Assembly: GCA_025966315.1 (NCBI GenBank)
Contig: JAOPUZ010000064.1
Coordinates: 1-64,000 of the forward strand
Length of the DNA stretch: 64,000 nt
Origin: Frankiales bacterium
Lineage (GTDB): Bacteria > Actinomycetota > Actinomycetes > Mycobacteriales > Jatrophihabitantaceae
Reading direction: 5' to 3'
The notes under the pieces: generated by a model
Told to the model about the DNA's origin: nothing
Database searches by the model: none
The model's input: only the letters and a program-made list of their open reading frames with translations
Program-made: the position numbers and the translations under genes
Shown here: positions 16,901 to 24,184 of the stretch, in pieces
How positions within the stretch are numbered: the stretch's first letter is position 1
How the letters are laid out: every line of letters starts with the position of its first letter

Positions 16901-17369
16901 ACGAGGGCACTGCCGACGGCGCGGCGACCTTGGCGTTGGGTGTGGCCGCCGGTAGTGCGGACGTGGGCGCGGTGGTCTGCACCGGGACACTGACCTTCGT
17001 GTCCGGCAGGACCGCGGCGACAGCCGGGTTCGCCGCCAATTGGGCGGCCTGGGCACTGGTCACGGTGACCGAGAAGGCATTGGCCGCGGCGAAGTGTTTC
17101 AGCTTCGTCGGTTTGGCCCCGCTCAGCGAGCCGAGGACTGTGTTTTGGTCGCTGGTTGCTCGCGTTTTGCGCTGGCTGATGTGGGCCTTGTTCGCCGGGA
17201 CGGACGCTAATTGGTCCCTCAGCAGGACGATGACGCTTTGACTGCCGCTGGTGGCGGTGGTGGCGCCGGTGGCTGCTGAAGCCCCTGACACCGCGATGAA
17301 CTGGCTTACCGTCGCGAGCGCGGTAGCGCCGACGAGGGCTGTGACCAGTCTGGTTCTACGCACGGCCAT
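13953..17369 (-). CDS. Secreted S8-family (subtilisin-like) serine peptidase
   Basis: A 1138-aa exported protease with signal peptide 1-33, an I9-like propeptide (about 44-130), the S8 domain (about 195-520) and about 600 residues of C-terminal beta domains. The triad is readable: Asp205 (YIADGIDP), His258 (SHDLSEF), Ser453 (GGTSQSAPL), with oxyanion Asn316 (INESFGG). The His motif is unusual: subtilases normally have HGT, here it is HDL. The long C-terminal region contains repeated pieces like NIALSTNQLNISAKPGST, which may serve surface or substrate binding. It ends at the bidirectional terminator 13880-13931. Probable nutritional or envelope protease. Confidence 0.88.
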   Translation of the reverse strand: MAVRRTRLVTALVGATALATVSQFIAVSGASAATGATTATSGSQSVIVLLRDQLASVPANKAHISQRKTRATSDQNTVLGSLSGAKPTKLKHFAAANAFSVTVTSAQAAQLAANPAVAAVLPDTKVSVPVQTTAPTSALPAATPNAKVAAPSAVPSSAICPTDPSKPLLEPEALSDTNTASDDPNAKTAQQLVDGTGVKVAYIADGIDPNNPDFIRKDGSHVITDYKAFSSDGPNPADGGAEAYGDASSIAAQGLVSHDLSEFVNAAYALPKGCNIRILGMSPGASIVALKIDFYASSIIQAIDYAVTVDHVDVINESFGGSPLPDSSARDAISAFNDQAVAAGVTVTVSSGDAGVTSTIGSPSTDPNVISVGATTNSRGYAQTGYAAFAFSNGKWLNDEVSSLSSAGFTQGGKTIDLSAPGEAGWAVCAKSGPECTDYNSKPSDVQLFGGTSQSAPLTAGAAALVIQAYRETHAGSSPSPALIKKLLTSTAKDLGLPAEEQGAGLLDSRAAVEAALTYPGATKVPPAGVSSNIALSTNQLNISAKPGSTTTSTVGVRNVGTKPLTVSAGTRNYATITDVATTTVINSTTDPKFPYAIGGVPWAYKKVSFSVPAGTDRLAAAMIWQGRPQKGAGGATVTPVVRLTLLDPTGTYVANSRPQGGPATANFANLDVAHPTAGVWTAIEYTVGGASGYTGDVTLRTTSQRAVPVGRVSPALFTLSPGQSKNVKVTLPTPAVSGDTADAITFASSGGHHTSIPAVIRAIVPITSSVGAFSGVITGGNARAGSAAQTFTYAFDVPKGKKDISVGVKLAHDAGDFLEVGLISPTGEVKSAGTNVVVDSSGIALGQGLGTQLNAINPIAGRWRIVVLVQNPVTGKDLEQSFTGKIAFNQSNLASIGLPNSVKTKIAAGSTVTAKLWVNNTGIAPIDVQADARTTALQTLELAPQFSSGTVKLPDGAAPGYLVPPGTQSLTVAASSTLPAQVELSSPTGGIDVVGDLKAAQAGNSLSVATVKETTDTVGQGYWFTHMEEVGAIGPDGAPTGTSTLVGSARTQGFDAAVTSSTGDPYLSAVDPTADFGTPVVINPGETGTITIKIKPTAKKGTKVTGVLYLVTPALGFATFNTTGDVIAAVPYSYTVS

Positions 17370-17576
17370 GTACGTACTCCCCTGGACTTGGTGATGTGCG
17401 GCGCTGGTCGCCGGACATGAGGGCGACTATTCCCATATCGGAGTCCCGGCACAAGACGCACATTCGGTATCGGTCGCCCAGAGTCAGCATTCTTTTCAAT
17501 GGCTTAACAGCCATCGTATTTCTGGGCTATCTCGCCGCGCGCAGACGACCGGCGCGGGCTATTGTGCTCGCGCAGG

Positions 17577-18353
17577 TCAGCCGATCACGAGCGCGCCGGC
17601 GTCACAGAGCACGCTGGCGGCCCGGCGATCAGCCGCCGGGCCCGCGAGGACGTCGTCGAGCGGCCGGTCAACGGCATGTTGGTGCCACAGGCTCGCCTCG
17701 CGGTGGGCCGCCACCCGAAACCACCCTGGCAATTTTGGGGCCACCAGGACGAGAGTGGAATTTGTCACTGGGCGGGGCGCGCGGCCAGCGCCCCACAGCA
17801 GCAGTTCGGCCGGATTCATCGGCAGCTCGATCAGGCTGGCTCGATTCGACCGGCCGATCCACCCTGGCCGCGGCAGCCGCTCGCCGGGTTCAGGGCGGCG
17901 AGCGGCCAGCAATGCGGTTTCCAATCCCAGCGCCGTAGTCAGGTGTGGTTCCCACGGGACGCTGCGGGCCACGAACGCCAGAAAGGCCCGTGCTTCGTCG
18001 GCACGAAAGGTGGTCGAGCCGACCGTTGCCGAGAGGTAGCTGTCCAGTACCAGGTCGGCAGAGTCGCCGAGCACCGCGACAGTCACCGGCGCCAGCGTTC
18101 GGATCCGGAAGAGACGCCACTGCCGGTACAGCGCCACGGTCGTCGACCAGCCGACCTGCTCGGCCGGGGTCGGGACGTGCCCCGTCATCGACATCAAGTC
18201 CGGCGTTGAATCCAATGTTGAGTCCGGGGTCGAATCGGGCGTTGAGGCCGCACCGGTCAGCAACCGGGCGGCGGTCTCCCGCTGCCAGGCGCCGAGGCCA
18301 CCCCGGGCCGTCGCCCCGGCCCACTCGCCGGGTCGGGCCTCGGCCGTGGTCAT
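17577..18353 (-). CDS. Putative MNIO partner protein (unknown family)
   Basis: A 258-aa cytoplasmic protein with no signal or TM segment. It starts at the ATG inside the stop of the DUF692 gene (ATGA overlap, 18350-18353), so translation is coupled; an ATG 10 codons earlier is possible. An early LGAWQRETAARLLTG is followed by a four-fold TPDS-like repeat (STPDSTPDSTLDSTPD), probably a linker, then VALYRQWRLFRIRTLAPVTVAVLG and an all-helical plus beta C-terminal half (SVPWEPHLTTALGLETALL). The N-terminal WQ..LL/YR pattern and the position fit the DUF2063/MbnC-like partner proteins that accompany MNIO enzymes and recruit the substrate peptide; that assignment is an inference. Confidence 0.7.
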   Translation of the reverse strand: MTTAEARPGEWAGATARGGLGAWQRETAARLLTGAASTPDSTPDSTLDSTPDLMSMTGHVPTPAEQVGWSTTVALYRQWRLFRIRTLAPVTVAVLGDSADLVLDSYLSATVGSTTFRADEARAFLAFVARSVPWEPHLTTALGLETALLAARRPEPGERLPRPGWIGRSNRASLIELPMNPAELLLWGAGRAPRPVTNSTLVLVAPKLPGWFRVAAHREASLWHQHAVDRPLDDVLAGPAADRRAASVLCDAGALVIG

Positions 18354-19327
18354 GTGCGGTCCAACGACCGGGCCGCGTTCCACAGGTCCGAGGCGATGGC
18401 CAGCTGGGTCGCAATGCCGTCGACGCCCAGCCGGTCCGCGTAGATGTCGAGCACTTCGACCGTCACGCCGGCCAGGTTGGGCGCGTGCAGCAGCACGTGT
18501 TCGAGCAGTCGCCAGACCGGTTCGGATACCTGCGCACTGTGCGAGTCCAGCAGCAGACCGTTGCGTTCCTCGCCTCCGGCGAGGTGCACCTCGACCACCC
18601 GATCCAGTGGGATGCCGGCCAGCAAGCGCATCGGGTCCAGCCGATGGTTCACGCAGTTCGTCCAGAGGTTGTAGAGGTCAAGCAGCAGGCCGCATCGGGC
18701 GTCGGCCGAGATTTCGGTGAGCAACCGGGCCTCGTCCCACCCCGGATCAACGGGAAGATCAGGCAAGTAATTGGCGGAGTTCTCCAGCAAGAACGGCAGG
18801 CCGAATCGACGGGTCACCGCGGCGGCCCGGTTGCCGACCAGCTCGGCCACCTCGTCGGTAAAGGGCAGCGGCATGGGGAGACCGAGGGAAACGACCGATC
18901 CGTCAGCGGCCCCGGTGGTGAGAAAATTCAGATGCTCGCTGTGCCATCGGACTTGGCCCGGAGCGAACGCAGACATAAATTCGGCCGTATTTTGCAGGGC
19001 AAACTCGTTCATCGCGTGCGCCGACCCGATCGAAAGCTCCAGACCGTGCGCGGCCACCGGAAGTTCCCCGATGAGGTCGAGCACGGCTGATACCGCCGGC
19101 TGGTCCAGCAGCATTCGGCCGTCGGGCAGTTGCTGGGCAAATGTTTCCGGACTGAGCTCGAGGTAGTCCAGCTCGGGCAGTAGCTCGGTCAGGTATTCCG
19201 GCCGGCCGGGCAGGTATGCCAGGCCTACCCCGACGCGCGCGGGCCACCGGCCCTGGGCGGGTGTCGCGTAATCCGTTCGGGAAGATTCCGCGGCCCGGGG
19301 CTGCGGGCAACGCGTCGGGGCAGGCAT
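18350..19327 (-). CDS. DUF692/MNIO-family multinuclear iron oxygenase
   Basis: A 325-aa TIM-barrel protein of the multinuclear non-heme iron-dependent oxidase family (MbnB, TglH, BufB). Readable family blocks: His94 in AAHGLELSIGS, WHSEHLNF (129-135), LLENSANYL (Glu182), LLDLYNLWTN (Asp217, Asn220), VEVHLAGGEE (His248), DSHSAQV (His263) and TVEVLD (Glu291). These supply the metal ligands. Known members oxidise Cys, or in some cases other residues, of ribosomal peptides. It starts 27 bp after an 84-aa CxxC peptide gene and overlaps the next gene by ATGA, a typical precursor-enzyme-partner order. Confidence 0.88.
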   Translation of the reverse strand: MPAPTRCPQPRAAESSRTDYATPAQGRWPARVGVGLAYLPGRPEYLTELLPELDYLELSPETFAQQLPDGRMLLDQPAVSAVLDLIGELPVAAHGLELSIGSAHAMNEFALQNTAEFMSAFAPGQVRWHSEHLNFLTTGAADGSVVSLGLPMPLPFTDEVAELVGNRAAAVTRRFGLPFLLENSANYLPDLPVDPGWDEARLLTEISADARCGLLLDLYNLWTNCVNHRLDPMRLLAGIPLDRVVEVHLAGGEERNGLLLDSHSAQVSEPVWRLLEHVLLHAPNLAGVTVEVLDIYADRLGVDGIATQLAIASDLWNAARSLDRT

Positions 19328-19354
19328 GGCGGTCTCGGTGGGGTCGGCCGCTGA

Positions 19355-19609
19355 TCAGCCCTGGCCGGCGATGCCGACCGCTTCGACGGCGTCGAGCTTG
19401 CCGATCTCGGCGATGCCCGGGAACACGATCTCTTCGCGGATGGCGTCGAGGCTGAAGCTCAGCCGACCGCAGTTATCGCAGCCGGTACGGCCATAAATCG
19501 TCTTGACGACCTCGAGCACCTGTTCGAGGGACGCCTCGCCGTTCAGTCTGACGTCGAGCTTCGGTACGGCTTGGAACAACAAACGATCTGCACTGCCACG
19601 AATAGCCAT
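19355..19609 (-). CDS. 84-aa CxxC peptide, candidate MNIO precursor
   Basis: A small acidic protein, first gene of the MNIO operon. The first 40 residues (LDVRLNGEASLEQVLEVVKTIYG) look like a folded leader or recognition domain. The only cysteines, Cys44 and Cys47, sit in GRTGCDNCGRLSF. The last 35 residues are rich in Gly/Ala/Glu/Ile, ending VEAVGIAGQG. There is no signal peptide. The start has GGAG about 7 nt upstream. Position directly before the enzyme, small size and a single CxxC suggest that it is the modified substrate (inference). I do not recognise its family; alternatively CxxC binds iron or zinc and the protein is an accessory subunit. Confidence 0.7.
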   Translation of the reverse strand: MAIRGSADRLLFQAVPKLDVRLNGEASLEQVLEVVKTIYGRTGCDNCGRLSFSLDAIREEIVFPGIAEIGKLDAVEAVGIAGQG

Positions 19610-19760
19610 GGTGGACTCCGGATGGGTGTGACGACCCGAGAATTTCTCGGATAGGACGGTCGATGGCCGTCACGCACACAGAGCGTCGAACCACTGGTGT
19701 TGATACGACCCGAAGGCAGCACGGCCATCTGACGCCTACTCCCAACCACCTAAACAGGTT

Positions 19761-19774
19761 GCTATCATGATGGC
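19761..19774. promoter_or_regulatory. Candidate operator for the RHH regulator
   Basis: A 14-bp near-perfect palindrome, core ATCATGAT with flanks GC-T/C and A/G-GC, abuts the start codon of the RHH protein at 19775. RHH proteins bind short palindromes, so autoregulation is plausible. The transcript would have almost no leader. Confidence 0.5.
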
Positions 19775-19987
19775 ATGGCAGCAAGCAAAGTAATCACCGT
19801 CCGGCTCGATTCCGACCTGGCCCGACGGGTCGAGTTCGTCGCCCGCGTCGAGGACATCTCGGTCAACGACTTCTTCAAACGGGCCGTGGACAGTTACCTC
19901 GCCACGCTGAAGGCGGACGAGAATTTTGGCGCCAGAGCGAAGGCCTTGCTGGCCCAGGACAAAGACACCGCAAAACAGCTCGTATGA
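19775..19987 (+). CDS. Ribbon-helix-helix (CopG-like) protein
   Basis: A 70-aa protein. The N-terminal beta-strand VITVRLDSDLARRVEFVA and the helix-turn VNDFFKRAVDSYLATL match the RHH fold (strand, helix, helix). The C-terminus is charged (KALLAQDKDTAKQL). Such proteins bind DNA as dimers, often as antitoxins or local repressors. Here the partner is not a toxin: the stop overlaps the start of a FUSC membrane gene by 4 bp (ATGA), so it probably regulates that transporter. The ATG at 19775 follows the palindrome directly; an ATG 7 bp upstream is in another frame. Confidence 0.8.
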   Translation: MAASKVITVRLDSDLARRVEFVARVEDISVNDFFKRAVDSYLATLKADENFGARAKALLAQDKDTAKQLV

Positions 19988-22356
19988 GTGTCGAGCTGCC
20001 GAGCCGGCCGCAGGAGCGGTACAGCCCGGCGCCCAAGGCAGTGCGTGGCTGGGAATGGCTCGATCGGTTCATCGGTTCGGATCCCGGCCTGACTCGGCTT
20101 CGGCTCGCATTGCAGATTGTGCTGACCATCGCGCTGGCGCTGGTCGTCGAGGGGACCTTCGTCCACCTGACGCATGCGATTCAGATCGACACCCACGGCG
20201 CCGAGCTGCCCCCTGCGCAGGCGGCGGTGATCGCCGCGCAACACCACGCCCTGCTGGTCATCGCGCTGATGCTTGGCGCGATCACCGGCATGCTGGGCGG
20301 GTTCGCCGTCAACATGCAGACCAAGCCGCGGGATCAGCTCATGACCCTGCTGATCCTGCCGGTGCCGATGATCGGCGCACTCGCCCTCGGGTTGACCTTG
20401 GCGCCGTACCGCATCCTCGCCCTGGCCTCGCTGGCCGTGCTACTGGGCGGCGGTACCTACCTGCGTCGCTTCGGACCGCTCGGTTTCTGGACCGGGCAGA
20501 TGCTGTTCATGGGCGACTTCTTCGGATTCTTCCTGCACGGCCCCGTCCAACTCGGCGACCTGGGATGGTTGTCCGCCGAGATCGTGCTGGGCGCGGCGGT
20601 CACGGTGGCCGTCCACTTCGTGCTGTTCTTTCCTCACGAACGCCGGCGACTGCACCGCCTGCAACGTTCCTACGCCGCCCGAGCCCGGCAAACTGCCGCG
20701 TTCGCGGCCGAGCTGTTCGAGTCTCGTTCCGATCCGCGGCGTACGTCCAGGCAGTTGCACCGGCAGCTGGTTCGCTTGAATGAAGCGGCCCTGATGATCG
20801 ACGCCCAGCTCGCCGAGCCGACGTCGCTCCGGGTCCCGGCCTCCGCACGGATCCTGCACCAACGGCTGTTCGACGCCGAGATCTCGTTGGCCAACATGAC
20901 TCGTTTCGCCGAGGCGATCGTCCGGATGCCGCTCGAGGATGAGCTTCGAGAGCTGGTGCACGCGATCCTGTCCGACGTCCGGGATGGCGACCTCGAGTTG
21001 GTTCGACAACACGGACGCCAGCTGCTTCATCGCATCGAGGCGGCGGAGTCCACGCCGCACCAGGTCACCGACATCGCGCAAGTCGGCACGGACAATCGGC
21101 GAAGCGACATCGTCCTGCATCGCTTCGCCACCTCGGTCCTCACGTTCGCGGACGCCTTCGAAGTCTGGCAATCGGCCGACGTGGCCGACTCCGACCAGGA
21201 CCGCGCGGACCTCGACATCTTCGAACCGTCCGTCCAGTTGATCGGGGGCTGGCTGCCTGGTTCCGCGACGGTCAGCGCGCAGGCCTCCGGCGAGCTCGGC
21301 CCGCGGCGACGCGACCGGATCAAATTGGCGCCGTATTCGCGGGTGTCCATCCAGATGACGGTTGCCGTCACGCTGGCCATCGTGCTCGGCGACGTACTCT
21401 CGGGCCGGCGCTTCTACTGGGCGGTGATCGCCGCGTTCGTCACGTTCATGGGTGCGAACAATGCGGGCGAGCAGTCACGCAAGTCGCTGTTCCGCGTCCT
21501 GGGCACCTTCTTCGGGGTCATGGTCGGCGCGACGCTGGCGCACGTGGTCGGCACCCGAACGGACCTTTCCATCGCCGTCATCTTGGTGTCGCTGTTCCTC
21601 GGCCTGTATCTCATGCGCATCAACTACGCGTTCATGGTCGTCGGCATCACGATCATGGTGTCGCAGCTCTACGTACAGCTGGACGAATACTCCAACGCCC
21701 TGCTGGTACTCAGGTTGGAAGAGACCGCCATCGGAGCCGGCGTGGCAATCCTGACGTCCTTGTTGGTGCTGCCGCTGCGAACCGGTCATGTCGTGCGAGT
21801 AGCCGCTCGCGAGTACGTCACCGCACTGATCGAGGTGGTCGACGTCGCCGTCCAGCGCATGATCGAACCGGAGCCCGCCGCCGACCTTCGTACGGCGGCC
21901 CGACAACTCGACGCGGCGTACCAAGCGCTGGTGACGACCGCCAAGCCGCTGACAGTGCCACTGGCCGGACGGGTGGACGGACCGCTGGCGCGATACCTGA
22001 GCAGCGCCATGGCATCACGCAATTACGCCCGCAACCTGGTCATCGACGCGGCGTACGTTCACGAACTGGACGATGGCGGCCGCGACGAACTCCGCGATGC
22101 GGCCCGCACCCTGCGGACCTCGCTGTCCGAGCTGCTGTCGAATCGGGACGGCAGGGCCGGTGCCGGCGAACTGATCTACGTGCGGTCCGCCTCGTTGTTC
22201 GGTCTGGTCGCGACGAGATTAGCCCGCTCGCCGTGGTCCAGCCGCAGCCAGCTGGCGCTCCGGGACCTGCAGCTCATCGATTCCGCCATGGCGCCCGTCG
22301 CCGAAGCGGCCGGTCTGACGGTGCGTGACCTCGACACCGCGACGGTGAACGCCTGA
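19984..22356 (+). CDS. FUSC-family (fusaric acid resistance-like) membrane protein
   Basis: A 790-aa protein with two hydrophobic blocks. The first (about 38-215) contains about six TM segments (LRLALQIVLTIALALVV, then AGAITGMLGGF-like stretches). A soluble helical domain (about 215-440) follows. A second TM block (about 450-605) carries the FUSC signature (VAVTLAIVLGD, YWAVIAAFVTFMG, GTFFGVMVGATLAHVVG). A C-terminal cytoplasmic helical domain closes it. FUSC proteins export aromatic acids and other toxic compounds. It is coupled to the RHH gene by ATGA, giving a two-gene operon in which the regulator probably controls the exporter. Confidence 0.85.
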   Translation: MSVELPSRPQERYSPAPKAVRGWEWLDRFIGSDPGLTRLRLALQIVLTIALALVVEGTFVHLTHAIQIDTHGAELPPAQAAVIAAQHHALLVIALMLGAITGMLGGFAVNMQTKPRDQLMTLLILPVPMIGALALGLTLAPYRILALASLAVLLGGGTYLRRFGPLGFWTGQMLFMGDFFGFFLHGPVQLGDLGWLSAEIVLGAAVTVAVHFVLFFPHERRRLHRLQRSYAARARQTAAFAAELFESRSDPRRTSRQLHRQLVRLNEAALMIDAQLAEPTSLRVPASARILHQRLFDAEISLANMTRFAEAIVRMPLEDELRELVHAILSDVRDGDLELVRQHGRQLLHRIEAAESTPHQVTDIAQVGTDNRRSDIVLHRFATSVLTFADAFEVWQSADVADSDQDRADLDIFEPSVQLIGGWLPGSATVSAQASGELGPRRRDRIKLAPYSRVSIQMTVAVTLAIVLGDVLSGRRFYWAVIAAFVTFMGANNAGEQSRKSLFRVLGTFFGVMVGATLAHVVGTRTDLSIAVILVSLFLGLYLMRINYAFMVVGITIMVSQLYVQLDEYSNALLVLRLEETAIGAGVAILTSLLVLPLRTGHVVRVAAREYVTALIEVVDVAVQRMIEPEPAADLRTAARQLDAAYQALVTTAKPLTVPLAGRVDGPLARYLSSAMASRNYARNLVIDAAYVHELDDGGRDELRDAARTLRTSLSELLSNRDGRAGAGELIYVRSASLFGLVATRLARSPWSSRSQLALRDLQLIDSAMAPVAEAAGLTVRDLDTATVNA

Positions 22357-22399
22357 CGTAGCTGTGACGGCCGGGCAGGTGATCACTCGGCCGGGCGGC

Positions 22400-23137
22400 T
22401 CATGCGGTGGTGCGCCGGCGCTGAGACCACATCTGGGTGGCACGTTCGAAATGCAGAGCCGTTGGCCAGTCCGTTCCGGGTGGGCCGGTTTCGGTCCGGA
22501 ACGATCGCACCGCTTCGCGCGCCAGCGCGGGATCAGCAGCAGGACGCGAAGCCAGTTCCAGAGCGACCGAGTCGACCTCATCGTCTTCGACCGCGCACCA
22601 GGCAAGACCGATCTCGACGGCGCGCGTGCCGTTCAGCTCCTCGCTGAACAAGCCCATCGCCGCCGTGGCCTCGCGTCCGGCCGTCCGGTTGGCAATCGTG
22701 AAGAAGCCGCCGCCCGGGTGCACGCCGATCCGAAGAAAGCCGGCCATGATGCGCGCGTTCTTGGCCATCACCCGCAGGTCGGTCGCCAACAACAGGTTGG
22801 TGCCCGCGCCAACCGCCGCCCCTCGCACCGCGGCGATGGTGGGCACCGCAAGCGTGCCGACCCGCATGAATGCCCCGTAGATCAGGCTGGTTTCACGGTA
22901 GGAAACGTCCTCGGCCTGATCAGCGCCAACGACCCACCGACGCCGATCAGCGCCAGAACAGAAGGTGCCGCCGGCACCTCTGATAACTGCGGCCCCAATC
23001 GAGAGGTCACCATCGATCTCGTCACACCGGGCGGCGAGCTCGGCCCCCATCTCGGGCGTGAGCGCGTTCTTGACCTCCGGCGAATCGATGGTGAGAACCG
23101 CGACGCCGCCTTCTCGACTGAGCTCGATCGTCCCCAT
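22400..23137 (-). CDS. Enoyl-CoA hydratase/isomerase family (crotonase) protein
   Basis: A 245-aa protein of the crotonase fold. The oxyanion-hole segments are visible: GGTFCSGADRRR near residue 60 and VRGAAVGAGTNLLLATDLRV near 105. The typical catalytic glutamates are not clear: the usual E-x-x-x-G segment reads FLRIGVHPGGG, with no Glu in the normal place, so it may be an isomerase, hydrolase or non-hydratase member. The start ATG at 23137 leads directly into the conserved TIELSREGGVAVLTID. It is divergent from the lipoprotein gene at 23382. Confidence 0.85.
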   Translation of the reverse strand: MGTIELSREGGVAVLTIDSPEVKNALTPEMGAELAARCDEIDGDLSIGAAVIRGAGGTFCSGADRRRWVVGADQAEDVSYRETSLIYGAFMRVGTLAVPTIAAVRGAAVGAGTNLLLATDLRVMAKNARIMAGFLRIGVHPGGGFFTIANRTAGREATAAMGLFSEELNGTRAVEIGLAWCAVEDDEVDSVALELASRPAADPALAREAVRSFRTETGPPGTDWPTALHFERATQMWSQRRRTTA

Positions 23138-23381
23138 GTGGCTACCTCAATCCATCGGTGCTGGTTGAAAAGCGGGTCGCCCAGCGCCCCGTCGACGGTG
23201 AGCATCTCACCCAGTCGTCGACGAACTCGGCCGGGAAGTCGGTATCCATAACCAAAGAGTTTGCCAAATGCCGCCAGGCCGATTGAACCGCAGGCAGCGG
23301 GCCATCGTGGTCGTGGGTAAGACGCCGAACTCCACCGCGAATCGGCGCCACCGGCAATACCTTTTACAGAACGGACCTACC

Positions 23382-23999
23382 ATGATCACCTCGGAAAAAT
23401 CCACTAACGCCCGCCGCGCCACCCGGCCATCGTTCTCTCGGCTGGCGAGATACGGGCTCCCCCTGGCGGCTACCGCGGTGATCGCGACCGCGTGCAGCAG
23501 CAGCGGGTCAACCAGCACCCCGGCGGCCAATACCGGCAGCACGCCGGCCAGCGCCGCGTCGACATCCGCCGCGGCCGCGACGACCGTCATGCTGACTAGC
23601 GGTTCGACCCCGCATCTGGTCGACAGTTCAGGGAAGTCGCTGTACCTGTGGGTAGCGGACACCGCAGGCAAGTCGACGTGCACCGCGGCATGCGCAACAG
23701 CATGGCCGCCGGTCACCGCCACCGGCACGCCAACGGCGGGTATGGGTCTCACCGCCGGCAAGCTCAGCACCGTAAAGCGAGACGACGGCTCGAGCCAAGT
23801 CACCTACGCCGGGCATCCGCTGTACTACTTCGTTCAGGACACCGCGGCCGGGGACGAAAAGGGCCAAGGGAGTGACGGGTTCGGGGCCAAATGGTGGCTG
23901 CTGGACGGTGCCGGAACGGCGATCACCACGGCCGCCGATGACGGGCCGGCAACGAGCTTTTCGGCCACGTCCGACAGTGGGGTAGTCCCGGGCTACTGA
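23382..23999 (+). CDS. Lipoprotein with secreted-repeat (PF03640-like) domain
   Basis: A 205-aa lipoprotein. The signal peptide has lipobox TACS at about residues 33-36 (VIATACSSSG), followed by a Ser/Thr/Ala linker. The mature domain has two copies of the COG4315 secreted repeat: LVDSSGKSLYLWVADTAGKSTC with TAACATAWPP, then TYAGHPLYYFVQDTAAGDEKGQG with GAKWWLLDG. These domains occur in actinobacterial surface proteins; function is unknown, possibly redox or cation binding. The ATG at 23382 gives a proper signal peptide; an earlier start in the same frame adds a basic non-signal extension. It ends before the hairpin at 24035-24084. Confidence 0.85.
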   Translation: MITSEKSTNARRATRPSFSRLARYGLPLAATAVIATACSSSGSTSTPAANTGSTPASAASTSAAAATTVMLTSGSTPHLVDSSGKSLYLWVADTAGKSTCTAACATAWPPVTATGTPTAGMGLTAGKLSTVKRDDGSSQVTYAGHPLYYFVQDTAAGDEKGQGSDGFGAKWWLLDGAGTAITTAADDGPATSFSATSDSGVVPGY

Positions 24000-24034
24000 G
24001 GTTTACCGGGTGCCTGGCGTACCCGAGGCATCTC

Positions 24035-24084
24035 GGAAAGTCCTACTCCTGCGTCGCCATAGGGACGGGAGGGTAGGACTTTCC
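24035..24084. terminator. Terminator hairpin of the GTCCTAC type
   Basis: A stem with a perfect 12-bp base (GGAAAGTCCTAC with GTAGGACTTTCC) and a smaller inner stem (CGTC/GACG) lies after the lipoprotein gene. The same base sequence GTCCTAC/GTAGGAC and a similar inner segment (CCTATAGGG-like) recur at 63488-63527. Confidence 0.75.
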
Positions 24085-24184
24085 TTGGCCTGCCTGGGCC
24101 CAACGGCCCAACCCGGCCTGGCCTGCAGACCCCAATCCGCCCTAAACGCCACATTTATTGCGTTCGGGTAGTTACCCTTCCGCG

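Noticed and set aside
19775-22356. RHH gene plus neighbour as a toxin-antitoxin pair
   Set aside because: The downstream partner is a 790-aa polytopic FUSC protein, not a small toxin.
23207-23803. A 198-aa minus-strand frame opposite the lipoprotein gene
   Set aside because: The plus-strand product has a lipobox and secreted repeats; the minus frame has neither signal nor family character.
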